In this document: one piece after another, positions 12,194-22,789 of the stretch
How the letters are laid out: the number at the start of each line of letters is the position of its first letter
Position numbering within the stretch: position 1 is the stretch's first letter
NCBI GenBank assembly: GCA_021029095.1
Contig: JAJOHG010000008.1
Location: 1-64,000 of the forward strand
DNA length: 64,000 nucleotides
Direction of reading: 5' to 3'
DNA from: Phellopilus nigrolimitatus
Taxonomy: Eukaryota; Basidiomycota; Agaricomycetes; Hymenochaetales; Hymenochaetaceae
Made by a program: the position numbers and the translations under genes
Notes under the pieces: generated by a model
The model's input: only the letters and a program-made list of their open reading frames with translations
Told to the model about the DNA's origin: nothing
Database searches by the model: none

Positions 12194-13270
12194 GGCTTTG
12201 TATTTCGACGGAACTGTGTTTCTCAGCAGGCACATATATATCAGCTTTTTGCCGAGTAGCACTTGTCAATGGAAACACTGTATAGCAGATTATGATACCT
12301 CGGGATACAAGGTGTTTACATATATGACTTGAGTGTATTACGTGCTTTACTCTTGAGAGACCAGCTTCTGTCTTCCTTGACAATATACATCTGCCCGCTT
12401 CGAGATTTCAACCCTCCATGCCCTGTTGCACCTGCTTGCTGGATTCACCAATGAAGTGCGCGGACAGCATCCAGCGCGAGTCCTTGTTCCTGCATCCCTT
12501 CGTCCTTTTGGCTTTCTTACGCCTTCTCATTCTTTCGGTCCAATTGAAGGTGTTCTCGTGATTATTTTACGAGTTTAAGTCAAACTCAGAGGCTCGCCGG
12601 CCGACCACCGCTAAATCTCACTGTCGAAGTTCTTATACGGTATATCCAAGGCATATTCATAGAAAGAAGATGCTATAGTACATTACATCCATAGACTACT
12701 TTTCATTACATGCGCGAGGCATCGAGCGGGGACTATGAGACCAAGAGTTGGAAAGAAAGCGAGGGGAAAAGGAAAACGAGAAGGAGCGAGAGATCAAGAC
12801 CGAAAGCGTTGATGAGAGCTGGAAGGATCGGGAGTCGGATGTGATAAGTGCATATGCATATGGGCAAGTAATAAAAGATATAGACAAATGCGGCGTGCGT
12901 ATGGTGCAGGTCATGGAAAGTTCGTGAATGGGACATGAAGTGGTAGAAAGCGTAATGTGCAGCAAAGAAACTAACTATACAAGTAATGTAGATGACCAGT
13001 GAGAGAAGACGATTGGAACGAATAAGGACGAGAATGCGGGGACGGCAGAGACAGCGGCAAGCGGCCGCGATGCCAATGCCAATGGTGGTACACAAAAAAA
13101 TGTCGAGATGCAAGTGGAGCGGGAACGGATGTACACACAAGAAAGCAGCGAACACGAAGACCGGCAACAAAGGGAAACGAAGAAATAAAAGCGGAGATAA
13201 GGTTAAATAGAAGCAAATGTACATACGAAGACAAACACGACGATTGCAGGGATCCTGGTATTGCAGTCAA
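12194..13270. other. Intergenic stretch, no gene recognised
   Basis: Purine-rich plus strand. The minus-strand reading frames here are Phe/Leu/Ser-rich translations of a pyrimidine-rich strand without recognisable domains. Part may be 3' sequence of the minus-strand gene to the right. Confidence 0.4.
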
Positions 13271-15690
13271 TCAGAGCCGAGGTGAGAGCGACGCGATTAC
13301 GACGCCGGCGGCGGCAGTATCCGAGGGTATGACGGTAATGGAGGTATAGGATAGGCGACAGCAGAGCGAGCAGCGAGAAGAGCGGAGACAAATAAACAGT
13401 AGTTGTACATATGGCACATTTTGATGACGTGTCTTGCCGTCGACGAGTGTCGGTGCGGCGTTGGCGACGTCGAATAGCAGATGGTTGAAGTCTTGTCGAG
13501 TCCCTCGACGCGCGTCGGGTGTCGATGGCTTTGCACGCACGAAGGCGTTCATTGCGTCCTCCCAGTCCCGCTGCCGAACAAGAAGAGCTTCTTGCGCTCG
13601 GGGATGACGCTAACCTCCCACTCCTTCTCGACCCAGAGACCCGTGCGGCCCCTATGCTCACCACGACGGCTGCCAACCTCGCGGATGGCGCGGCACGCGA
13701 GTTCAATGTCGCGCGCGTGCAACGCCGAGGTCTCGATATAGGGCTTCTCCTCCGCGCTAGCTTCTTGTGTTGACTCCTGCGCGGTGGAGGTGGATGCGGT
13801 CGGGAGAGATGTCGGGAGCGAGGTCGATGTTGCAGGGAGCGGGTCGAGGAAGAAGATCTCCTTGTAGCGCGTCCGCTTGATAGGGACGGCGGGCACCGCG
13901 TCGTAGACTGGTCTTTCGACATTGTCATAGGTCCAGTTGCGTGCTACAAGTCAAAAGGTCCAGTCAGCATCGTTCACGGAAATGAAGAGAAAAGAATGCA
14001 ACATACCCTCCATGTCCATCCGCCTCCTCTCCGGCGCGCTCATCTCCGCCCTGCTCTTGCCCTTCTTTTCCTTCCGCTTGCTTCGACTCTTGTGTCCTTT
14101 CCGGCTGCCGCTCGTAACGCTCGCATTCGTCACACTCGTACCCGTCCAGTCTTCGCTCATCTCCTCGGCCGGGCGGTGCCACGTCCCCTCCGCCTCTCCC
14201 TCGACGCCCTCCTCGCGCACACTTCCCAACGCGCCCGCGCTCCGCCTGCTGCGGCCGCTAACGCTCGCCTCGCTGCCGCTGCGCCTCATCGGCGCCGGCG
14301 ACACCGGCCCCGCCAAGCTCGACGCGGGCAGGCTCGCGCTAACGGTAGAACGGAGAAGGACGTCGGGCACGAGCAGTTTTCCCTTCGCGAGCACACGGCG
14401 AGGGGCCGCGCGTTTCTTGCCTGCATATAGCGCCGGGTCGACGCCGGGAAGGGTGAGCGCGCTCGTACCCGAGTGCGTGTCGTCGCTGACTGATGTGGTC
14501 GCCGACTTGGTCGACGCAGACTTCGAGGCCGAGGTCGAGGTGACGAGGCCGAACGCGGGCGCGTAGCTGGTGGCAAGGCTCGCGTTGCTCTTCGCACGCG
14601 GTGCGGGGCTTGTGGAGGACGACGACGGCGCGCGCACGAAACGCTGGTACTTCGCGTAGAGCTCAAGCGCGCTTTGCGTGCGCGTCGGAGCGCCAGGCGC
14701 GCGAACGAGCGGGCGGCGGACCGTTTCCGCGTTGTTCGCATTTGCCTGTGGGTCGGATGCTGCGCCAGTCGAGGGCCGACGGTGGGTCGAGATGACGCCC
14801 GCAGGCGCGCTGGGGTTCGAGTTGCCGCCGTAGTTGTAGACCAAATCGCTCCAGCGAGCCGGGTCGATCGTCTCCACCTCCTCGGGTTTCGCCTCCACTT
14901 TCCCGGCCTTCCTGTTCGCACGAGCTTCTCTTTCTGCCTCGCCCGTGAGGTCCCAGGCCCGCCTGCGCTCCTCCCTCCTCTTCACCTGTTCCTCCCGCAG
15001 CCTCCTCTCCTCCTTCGCCTGCTCGCCGTCCGCCGCGCCCGAGCGAAAGATCGCTTGTAAACGTCTCGCGGCCATGAAGATGCCGCCCTCTAAGAGCGGG
15101 CGCTTGTCTGCTGAGGTATTCGAGGTCGAGGGCGCGGATGCGCAATGCGGATACAAAGGCAGCGGAGAGAGCGGCGGGGGAGCGGTGTCCGTGTATAAAT
15201 TCGACAAGCCGTCGGATCGCTCTTCCTCAGGACTCCCTTCCTCGGCGCTGGGGATAGCGGTGAAGCTCGTACGGGTCGCGCTCGTGTCCGAGTCTGAGCG
15301 CACGAGGCGGAGCGTGGTCGCGCCCAGGCGCGGAGATCCCGCAAGTTCGGCGCGCGCCACGAGATGGGCGGGACAGGGGGTAGAACGGGGCTAGGCGGAG
15401 GCGGAAACGCGTGAGCTGGATTGAGCTGAGCAGGGTGCGCGCCGAGGCTGACGCGCTTCTCCTTCCCAAGGGATTTTGTCTTTGTAGCAAGTTGCGCCGA
15501 CTCCGTTGAATTCAGGCGGTCGGAACTCGAGTCGCGCTCGAGGAACTCGCACGCGCTGGGCATCGACATGGGCCAGGACGACTCGAAGTCCTTCTTGTGG
15601 CACGCCTCGCTGCAGTAGAGGAGCGTCTGGGACTGGTCGATGACCGTGCGCGCGCGGACGAGCGTGCTGGGCTGATCCTGTTGTCAGCAT
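13271..15690 (-). pseudogene. ECL1/life-span-regulatory-factor-like protein, 5'-truncated
   Basis: The first readable exon contains QSQTLLYCSEACHKKDF (15,620-15,570), resembling the second half of the zinc-binding CxxC...YCSxxC motif of fungal ECL1-type life-span factors. A long Ser/Ala/Arg-rich region follows (15,360-13,990) with a charged coiled segment near 15,040-14,900 (EERRLREEQVKRREERRRAW). An intron of about 60 bases then leads to RNWTYDNVERPVYDAVP (13,930), an ELACRAIREVGSR block and VEKEWEVSVIPERKKLFLF (13,600). One frame change is needed at about 15,350 and another at about 13,565 (to RDWEDAMNAFVRAKPSTP). The 5' exons with the first cysteine pair are missing: the sequence stops at R1, where the R1 minus-strand intron is followed by a new acceptor (CTGACAACAG|GATCAG). 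The family call is moderate. Confidence 0.45.
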
Positions 15691-16165
15691 CGCGCTCGCA
15701 TTCAGACGATTTCAATACGTACCTATATCTTTGTTTTACCTAACCGTTCTCTCCGGCGCTTCCGCGCGACTGGGCTCGCCAGTGCAAGATAGCCACAACA
15801 GGTTGCGGCGAAGTTGCTGCTGTTGCTGCTGCTGCAGAGGCATGATTTTCGTACCTAGATAGATAGTTTATAGATTAGTACGCTAAGGGATTGAAGAAAG
15901 AGAAACAGCTTACGATTAGACAGCGGTACGCGGAGCGTAGTCGAAAAGTTGAGACGTCGAGACGAAGACGAAGCACGAAGATCGACATGACGAGCACGAC
16001 GCACATCGATGTCCTCGGGCTGTGCCGGACAGCGATCAAATGGTGACTGGTGACATCACAGTCAGCGTGCTAGGTCCGCAAGCAGTTATAACAGTGCAAG
16101 TGCAAACTTTTACTCTATTTTACAGCAGCATCCTCTAACTTTCTTTAACAGGCTTTTCTCTCAGC
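15678..16165. repeat. Dispersed repeat R1, copy 3
   Basis: Near-complete R1: CAGCATCGCGCTCGC, TTCAGACGATTTCAATACG, CAGTGCAAGATAGCC, a GCTGTTGCTGCTGCTG tract, GCTAAGGGATTGAAGAAAGAG, GACGAAGCACGAAGATCGAC, CTGTGCCGGACAGCGATCA, CTCTAACTTTCTTTAACAG. On the minus strand it encodes MPLQQQQQQQQL. The left neighbour is the ECL1-like gene (-), the right neighbour a Dicer-like fragment (+) whose ATG follows the R1 acceptor by about 14 bases. Confidence 0.72.
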
Positions 16166-16830
16166 ATGGACGACTTCTCTCTTCACGCGGTCCTCGGCCA
16201 TCTTTCGCGCTCGAGCCGCTTAGAGGTGCGTCCGTTCAGCTTTCTTACCCAGAGTCCATTTCACAAACTGTTACCTTCATGCGCGCGAGCCCGGCGCAGG
16301 CTTAGATGCGGGCGCGCAACGCGGCGCGTACAAACCCTGGCAGACACACGATTGCAAGGCAGCGCTCGTCATTATACATTTCCTCGCATTCGTGTACCTG
16401 CGCACGCACATCGTACTCGACGCAGCGATGCCGTGCTGGGATGCCACGCGCGCGTTTGCAGTGCACTCTTCGGCGCGACACACTGCATCTCACGCAGTGT
16501 CTGCTGCACTCGAACAGGGCGCTGCTGGATCATCAGCGCGACGCACTCGCGCTTTCCAGCGAGGGAATGAAGAAATCGAACACGCACTCGAGAGCGGCAC
16601 ACGTTCCCGTACACGGCACTCGCGCGGTTAGGCGCCCACGTTCCTCAACGACATTGTGGTGTCTTCTGGGCGCCATGTACCTCGACAGCAACGGCGAACT
16701 CGAAGCGGTGCACGGTGTGCTGGAGCAGCTAGGGCTGATGTTCGTGTTGTGTTGTGTCGTGCACGAAGGAGTGGACGTGCGGCATCCGGTGTCGCGCGAC
16801 ATGGAGTGGGCAGGGGAGTGTCGAATTTAA
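16166..16830 (+). pseudogene. Dicer-like RNase III fragment
   Basis: The sequence starts MDDFSLHAVLGHLSRSSRLE directly after the R1 leader. The informative block is at 16,628-16,740: APTFLNDIV, then after a one-base frame change LLGAMYLDSNGELEAVHGVL followed by EQLGL. This resembles the end of an RNase III domain in Dicer proteins (P-K-x-L-x-D-I-V-E-S-x-x-G-A-x-Y-L-D-S). The upstream part (KPWQTHDCKAALVIIHFLAF) is less recognisable. No PAZ, helicase or dsRNA-binding domain is visible and the frames are broken, so it is only a remnant. Alternative: another RNase III family member. The identification rests on one motif. Confidence 0.4.
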
Positions 16831-17219
16831 AATTAGAATTCATACTTGTCCTTGTCGATTCTTGCAACCTATAATCCGACTGTTATGTTATTCGTTCTCG
16901 GAGATCATGAAGTGAGCGAAGGAGCGAAAGAGCCACAGCAGGCAAAATTATATATATCCCAACTTTCAAAGCGCGCATCCGTGGCTGGAACAGCGTGCAT
17001 GTACAAATTTTGATATTACCCCAGCCGAAACTCGATCCCACTCGAAGTGCCGCTCGGTAGCCCGCCAGAACGAAATCTGAACTCAGACCGCAGCAGAAGA
17101 TATCGGACCAAGCCGTATGTACACGCACACGTCCGCGAAAGAAACGGTAATGAGAACGAAACATAGCCCAGAAGATCACCGAACGCGGCCATCTCGGGGA
17201 TATTCGACTAGCGAATGCC
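16831..17219. other. Spacer without recognisable gene
   Basis: Minus-strand open frames here show no known motif. The stretch separates the Dicer-like fragment from the SEC61 fragment and has none of the R1 landmarks. Confidence 0.4.
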
Positions 17220-17534
17220 TATTTCCCAGTCTAAAAATGCGATAAGTAAGAGAACATGATCATAAACAAGGGAAAGGGACGCACAACTGTAGGTGACGGC
17301 TATGTGTATACCAGTACCGCTGCCAATAGCGCCCATGAGGTCCGCGCCAATGGAGAGAAGGCCGAGGATGGCGCCACCGAAGACAGCCGCCGTCGAGATA
17401 ACACGCTTCAGTTCCTTGTACACCGGACCCTCCCGGTGGCTGGCCATCACCATCTGCTGGTCCTTGAGCTGCTTCGCGACGTCGCACAGACCCGAGCCGG
17501 ACGCCTCGATCCACGTCTTCGAAAGAGCTCTTGT
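17220..17534 (-). pseudogene. SEC61 alpha C-terminal fragment
   Basis: The minus strand reads [20 protein letters not shown], then [20 protein letters not shown], then a hydrophobic segment [20 protein letters not shown]. This is the last cytosolic loop and final transmembrane segment of the SEC61 translocon channel. A degenerate intron (GTGACG-like) follows, then DWEIGIR near 17,215, matching the family C-terminus YWEIGMR. Only about 90 of some 475 residues are present. It is joined upstream to the end of an RNA14 fragment, so it cannot make a channel. Confidence 0.78.
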
Positions 17535-19195
17535 TTCCAGTCCCTATACCTGGGCAGCGCAGCGGCGAGAAGACGCGCAACTGCTTGAGGTGGCATCCCA
17601 GCCTTCGCTTCATCGCGCCTCCACTCTCGCTCGCGCGCGACAGACTGCGAGCGCCTAAAGCTCCCACCCCCCGGATCACTGACGTTAGTGGATCCAGACC
17701 CGTAGACTTGCGACTGACTCGCGGAGGACGGCAGCGGCAGCGTCCCTCCATTGATCGCGGGAATCGTGTCCTGAAGCTAAAGCCCGGCTGCGGCCTTTTC
17801 TCTGGCGGCCTTTTCTTTGCGAGCCTGTGAGACGCCGAGATCACTGTTCGCGATACCGTCAATGTTTGCATACGAATGCTTTTGAGCGAACCGCTTGATC
17901 GGTGGGTCTGCCAGAAATAAAATATATGAAAAATAAGAGACGAAAAGGCAGAGTGGCAAACCTTTAGGGAATGCTTCGGCCTTTCTTTTTTCGACTTTTA
18001 GCGTTCCCATACTGATACCCATAGCGCTCAGCACTCCCAGAGCTCACGGGCCTTGTCGGGGTCGAAAGTCTCAGCCGCGTTTTCAAATCAAGTGCAAGCA
18101 ACTGAATCCGAAGGTCAGAATGTGGGATCGAGCAACAGAGTATACGTACTAATTTCATCATTCACTGGCATCAAGAACGTCAGATAACGCACGACGAAGT
18201 CGACCTCATCAGGAAAGCGTGCGTGCGCCAGGCGGAAAATCTTATTAGCAACTCCAAGTTGCTTCGCGACGTGATATTCCATTAGCGCGGACTCGAAGAC
18301 CTCTCAAGTCGTCCATTTGTCCTTTATCGCTTTCCCGAATACCGCACAGCTTGCACTAACACCTTCCGCGCGCAACACGAAGCGGATGTACATGATGTAC
18401 ACCAGGCCGTATTCTTGCTGTCTCTCGCGCACATTTTTAGCATGTGGCGGAACTTCTGACGGGGAAGACGAGGAAGATGTCGTTTTCGTGGCGGCAAACG
18501 ATGCTTCCTTTGAAAGTCCACCACCATTCTGCACATTCCCGTTCTCAGCGCTGGCGTCAGCTGTACCAGCAGACCCAGGCACAGAATCCGAGATCGACAA
18601 TTGCGCGGCTTCGTCATTAGACTTCACCTTGAGATCCTCAAGGTCTTCATGCATACTTTGGAGTAATCTGTTGAACGCCGCGTGGACCTCAACATAATTC
18701 TTGGATAATTCGTACGATTCTGTGAGCGCAAAGTTGAGAAGGAACATTGTCGGATTCGCTTCGATGCCGGCCTTGAGGAGAGCGAGTGCTTCGTCGGCTA
18801 GCCCTGAGCTCGATGCTCATGTATACGCCATGAACCAGTTATGAAAAAACGCATGCGGACGACCGCCTTACGGTACACGCCCTGCAGGCGTGTCGTGAGC
18901 GCAGCATTGTCCTCGATCTCAAGTGGGTTGCGTTCTTCCCAACTAAGGTACAGCTTCCAAGCGCCCGCAAGCGAGCGATCGTTCTGGACATATGTCGACT
19001 TGTGCGGCAGGTTGAGCGCAGTGCGCACCATTTGTTGGGTGCGCAGGTGGGAGGAGCGGCCCGAGACACTGTCGGAGATCACGCAGCGTAGGTTGGGGTT
19101 GCATGTGTGCTGGGAACAGGTTTCGCGAACTTGATTGTGTAAAATGCTGCTCATGCTGGCACTCGCCTTTCCTGCGATCCGGGCCTAAGAACGCA
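17535..19195 (-). pseudogene. RNA14/CstF-77-like HAT-repeat protein, degraded
   Basis: Scaffold of the pre-mRNA cleavage and polyadenylation factor. Matching blocks: SPAHMQ-like LFPAHMQPQPTLRDLRQCLG (19,110), LAGAWKLYLSWEERNPLEIE (18,975-18,915), AALTTRLQGVYRKAVVRMRF (18,905), FLLNFALTESYELSKNYVEV (18,745), RQQEYGLVYIMYIRFVLRAEG (18,425-18,365), then DPPIKRFAQKHSYANIDGIA with NSDLGV (17,905-17,845). The block after VVRMRF needs a frame change and then meets TGA at about 18,806 (NWFMAYT*). Several HAT repeats between 18,300 and 18,050 are corrupted. A C-terminal PPQAVARLLAAALP motif precedes the SEC61 fragment. Multiple lesions make this a pseudogene. Confidence 0.75.
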
Positions 19196-19261
19196 ACCGA
19201 CGACGTCCAACGTACCCACGCGCACGCTTCGATCCAGCACGAACCAACGGGGCGACGCGAC

Positions 19262-19530
19262 TCAATACACAGAGCCAAGTCTTATAGCGCGCGTTTCGAA
19301 CTGCGCGGCATCTGGGTACGGATGCTCGTACTCGACTCGAGCGGCGCCTGCGCGGCTGCGGGTGCATGCGCCTCTCCACGACCACCGCCGGCAGGGACGT
19401 ATTGCTGGGGCGCCATCGGCATTGACAGTGGTGGTGGCCGTGCGCCATTCGCGGATGGCTGGCGCGCGGTAGGGAGGACATGCATTCGAGGCTCTGAAGC
19501 AGTCGTTAGCATCACGCTCCCGTTCAGACA
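19262..19530 (-). pseudogene. KIN1-type kinase 5' end fragment (copy 2)
   Basis: Only the segment before the kinase domain remains: HVLPTARQPSANGAR, then a Pro/Ala/Gly-rich block (QQYVPAGGGRGEAHAPAAAQ) and [17 protein letters not shown], closely matching the pre-kinase region of copies 1 and 3. The sequence stops before the glycine loop and passes into the RNA14 fragment. R1 copy 4 lies immediately 5'. Confidence 0.6.
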
Positions 19531-20030
19531 TTTTCACTACGTACCTAGATCTTCAATGTATAACCATCTCTTTCCAGCTCTCCAAGCGCTCAGACTCGCC
19601 AGCGGAAGACGGCCTCGAACAACCAACGTGACGGATGCGGCCAAGTTACTGTCGTTGTTGCTGTTGTTGCTGCTGTTGCTGCTGCATGATCTACAAATGA
19701 TTTACAGGTTAGTACATTGAAAACATGAAGAAAGAAAGAAACCTTACGTTTAGACGGCGACACGCGAAGCGAAATCGAGAAGCCGAGAGGTCGAGACGAC
19801 AAGACGAGGACGAGGACGAAGACGAAGACGAAGACGAAGCTAGAAGATCGACATGATGAGGACGACGCGCATCGCTGTCCTCGGGCTGTGCCGGACAGCG
19901 ATCACTTCGACTTCGTGCTAGTCCGGCAAGCAGTAGCAACACACAAATAGCATAAGGTAAGTGCAGATTTCTACTCTATTATGCAATAGGGTCTCTAACT
20001 TTCTTTTTCAGGCTTCAGCATGGCGACGCA
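19496..20030. repeat. Dispersed repeat R1, copy 4
   Basis: R1 landmarks: TCGTTAGCATCACGC, TTCAGACATTTTCACTACG, a GTTGTTGCTGTTGTTGCTGC tract, an expanded GACGAGGACGAGGACGAAGA run, CTGTGCCGGACAGCGATCA, and GGTAAGTGCAGATTTC ... CTCTAACTTTCTTTTTCAG|GCTTCAGCATGG. On the minus strand, ATG is followed by about eleven Gln codons. The left neighbour is KIN1 copy 2 (-); the right side is the zinc-finger gene's 3' flank, as in copy 1. Confidence 0.72.
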
Positions 20031-20407
20031 GCCTAGCAGATGGACGCAGAGAACGAAGACACAAGAGCAAGTCAGGAAAATAGTATTGTACTACAAAATA
20101 CACCAAACAAAATACAGTTTTGCTATACCTATCATCCGAAGTTCTTGTTGCGGCTGCATATCGACAGTGAACATGAACATGAGCCGTTGAGACAGAGTAA
20201 ACGATTAAACGAGAACAAGATAAAGGAAGAGAAAGAGAAAGAGAAAGAGAAAAACAAATTGGAAGCGAGAAACCACGTATGGAAACGTTTTTGTTTGGAA
20301 TCGCAAAGAGGGGGAGAGGAAGACCACAAGAAAGCGGCGGCGAAAGGAAAGGGAAGAAAAACAGCAAATGAGAAAAGAAAAAAGAAAACACAGAAGGCCA
20401 GGAGGAC

Positions 20408-22735
20408 TCATTCCTCCATCTTCGTAGCCACGTCCACCGCGTCCATGTTCTTCGCGTCCGCATCGGCGTCGCCCTCGCCGGAGCCCTCTCCCCCAAGCCC
20501 TCTGCGTCATTCTCTTCGCCCTCGGCATCGGCATCGACGTCCCCGTCGCCGCCCGATCCGCGCTCAGGGAAGTCCCCGTCCGCGTCCCCGTCGAACCCGT
20601 CTTCAAGCTCGTCCATCTGCGAGGTACGCCTGCGTCCGCGCGACGTGTGGTACTCGCAAGAGACTGCATGCGCGTGGTCCATAGTAGCAACCGAGGACAG
20701 CGCCATCGGCATGCGCTTCCCCAATTCCCCCCTCGCGGATGCGGCCACACCCGCCAGAGAAATAATGCTGGGGCATGCGTGTCGTGGTATTGCCGCGCGC
20801 CCAGGCCGGGTAGCTCAGCGGTATGGTCTTCAGCGGACTTTAATTCTGTGACTTCGTGAGCGAAGAGAGCGAAGACGAAGACCCGTTTGCGGCGCGCGCG
20901 ATCTCCGTGTCGAAGTCCAGGTCGCCCTCGCCGTCGAGGAGCGTGTCCTCCTCCTCGACGTCCCCATTCCCATCGCCTCATCGAGCAAGTCCTCGCTCGA
21001 GCCACGGCACCCTGTGCCTCCTCTGGTAACTGCTGCTGCGGACCGCGCGTGGGACTGGCTATGCTGGTGAGGAAGGGCGCGCGACGAAGACCTGTTTGCG
21101 TACTGCTCGTGCGTGTAGATGGAGTTGATATAAAATGGCGTCGGCGGGCACCTGCGCGCGGCCTGGCTTGCTAGTCTACTTGCGTTCATGTTTGTGGTGG
21201 CTGAAGGATATGCATGGCCTTGACTGAGATGCACGTATTCCGCAGAATGCAGCCTCCCACTCGCCTCTGCAGACGAACGCAGACACCAGGGAACCTGAGT
21301 GCGAGAGCCCGCTCGGTTCTCCTGGCCGCGTTCATGCTCCCGATAATGGCTCACCGGCCTGGGGCTCCGCATCTGAGATTGCGTCTGTGCGCGCCCGGTA
21401 TGGTGGTCAACCAACAGTGTGTCCTGGCGCGCCGTCGCACGAGCGTGGCCGACAGACGCGTGCTGGCTCTGGCCCGCAGAGCGCGCGAGTGCAGACTGGG
21501 ACTGTGAATGCGAATGCGCGAGCGCGGGGTGCGACGAGCGGTGCGCAATCATCTGCGCCTGCTGGCTCGCGCTCACGGAGTCCAGCGTACCGCGGCGCTC
21601 GACGCGCCTCATCTTCTTGCGGCACCGGTCGCCAACAATCCCCGGCCCCTCAAGTCCACTTCTCGACGCACTTGCCGTCCTTGTAGCGGCCGGGCACGCC
21701 GCACTACTGGCAAATGCGCTGGCCCTGCACGTTCTGCGCAGGGAAGTCGCCGCCGGGAAGTACCCCCACCTGATGCACGGTTGCGGCCCGAGACCGTGCC
21801 AGCAGTGGAGCGGACACGAATTGAGTACGCGAACGCGCAGCTCGGGTTTTAGATGGCCGTGCCAGTGCGTGGGCGTGTAGCGCAGCGCCCTGCGACTGGG
21901 CGGTTGAGCGCGCATGGACGGCGGCGGCGACGGGGTTTGCTGTTGCGGCGGCAGGGGTCGCTGCTGTTGCTGTTACGGCTGCTGCTGTCGGTGTTGTTGC
22001 TGTTACTGCTGCAGGCCGTACTCGTGCCTCCGTCGTTTCGGCAGCTTGTGTTGCCGTGCGTAGCGGTCCGCGGGAGCTGGAGAGGATGGTGCACGGCACG
22101 CAAAATCGAGACCATGGCGTCTTCACTGGGAACGAGTGTTGTAGTTATTGATGATGGTCCTGCAGCTGCTGCTGCCGCGCGCCGCCCCATGCTAATAGGA
22201 ATCGACGTGCTCGTTGCTGGCGGACCATTGAGGGTTGCCCGGGCCAAAGAACGAGATTACAGGGTTTGCCGGCGCGGTTGTATTTGAGTTGGAGCTGTGC
22301 AAACCCGCAACGCGAGCATGACCGTGCCCGCTTGCTCCTCGCGGCCTTGCAAACTCTGAAGCAGTCTGTGTTCGAAAGCAAAATGGGTCACTGAGATTTC
22401 AATGGAAAAATGACTGAATGTTAACTCACCGTTGTATTATTGTTCCGAGTAACCGAGAAAGTTGCAACAGGTTGCATGTCCGCAAGAGCGGCAGCGGGTG
22501 CGCACGCAAGCCGCTGGCGCTCCATCCTGTCATGCGCGACTGTCGTCACCGTGCGCCCTCCCGACCCGCGTCCACTTCCAACACCGACGCTGGCCACCGT
22601 ACCTTCCGCGCTGTCACCGTTGCCTTCAGTATTCCGACCCTGTCCGATACCCAACCCGCCTTCGGTTATGTCGTCGCCCTCCTTCTTGAGATCCGCCGAC
22701 GCCGTCGCGCCGGTCCTAGTCCATGCGCCTCCTCT
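20408..22735 (-). pseudogene. GATA-like zinc-finger protein (copy 2), degraded
   Basis: Paralogue of the 5.1-7.7 kb gene with the same block order: ATASADLKKEGDDITEGGLG, a Gln/Asn/Arg-rich stretch, RRALRYTPTHWHGHLKPELR (21,890), then GQRICQ, an in-frame TAG, CGVPGRYKDGKCVEKWT and a TGA (21,735-21,650), followed in another frame by GDRCRKKMRRVERRGTLDS. The finger pattern CxxC...CxxC is therefore visible but broken by two stops and a frameshift. The acidic C-terminus SQMDELEDGFDGDADGDFPE runs to DADAKNMDAVDVATKMEE and a stop near 20,408. That is a more complete tail than in copy 1. Confidence 0.52.
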
Positions 22736-22789
22736 CCAGCTTGAGCTGTCCCTCGCTCCAGCAGTCGCGGCTGATGTCGACGGCGTGCC

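Noticed and set aside
12733..13224. 163-codon minus-strand frame, Phe/Leu-rich
   Set aside because: A translation of a pyrimidine-rich strand with no domain; overlapping frames look the same.
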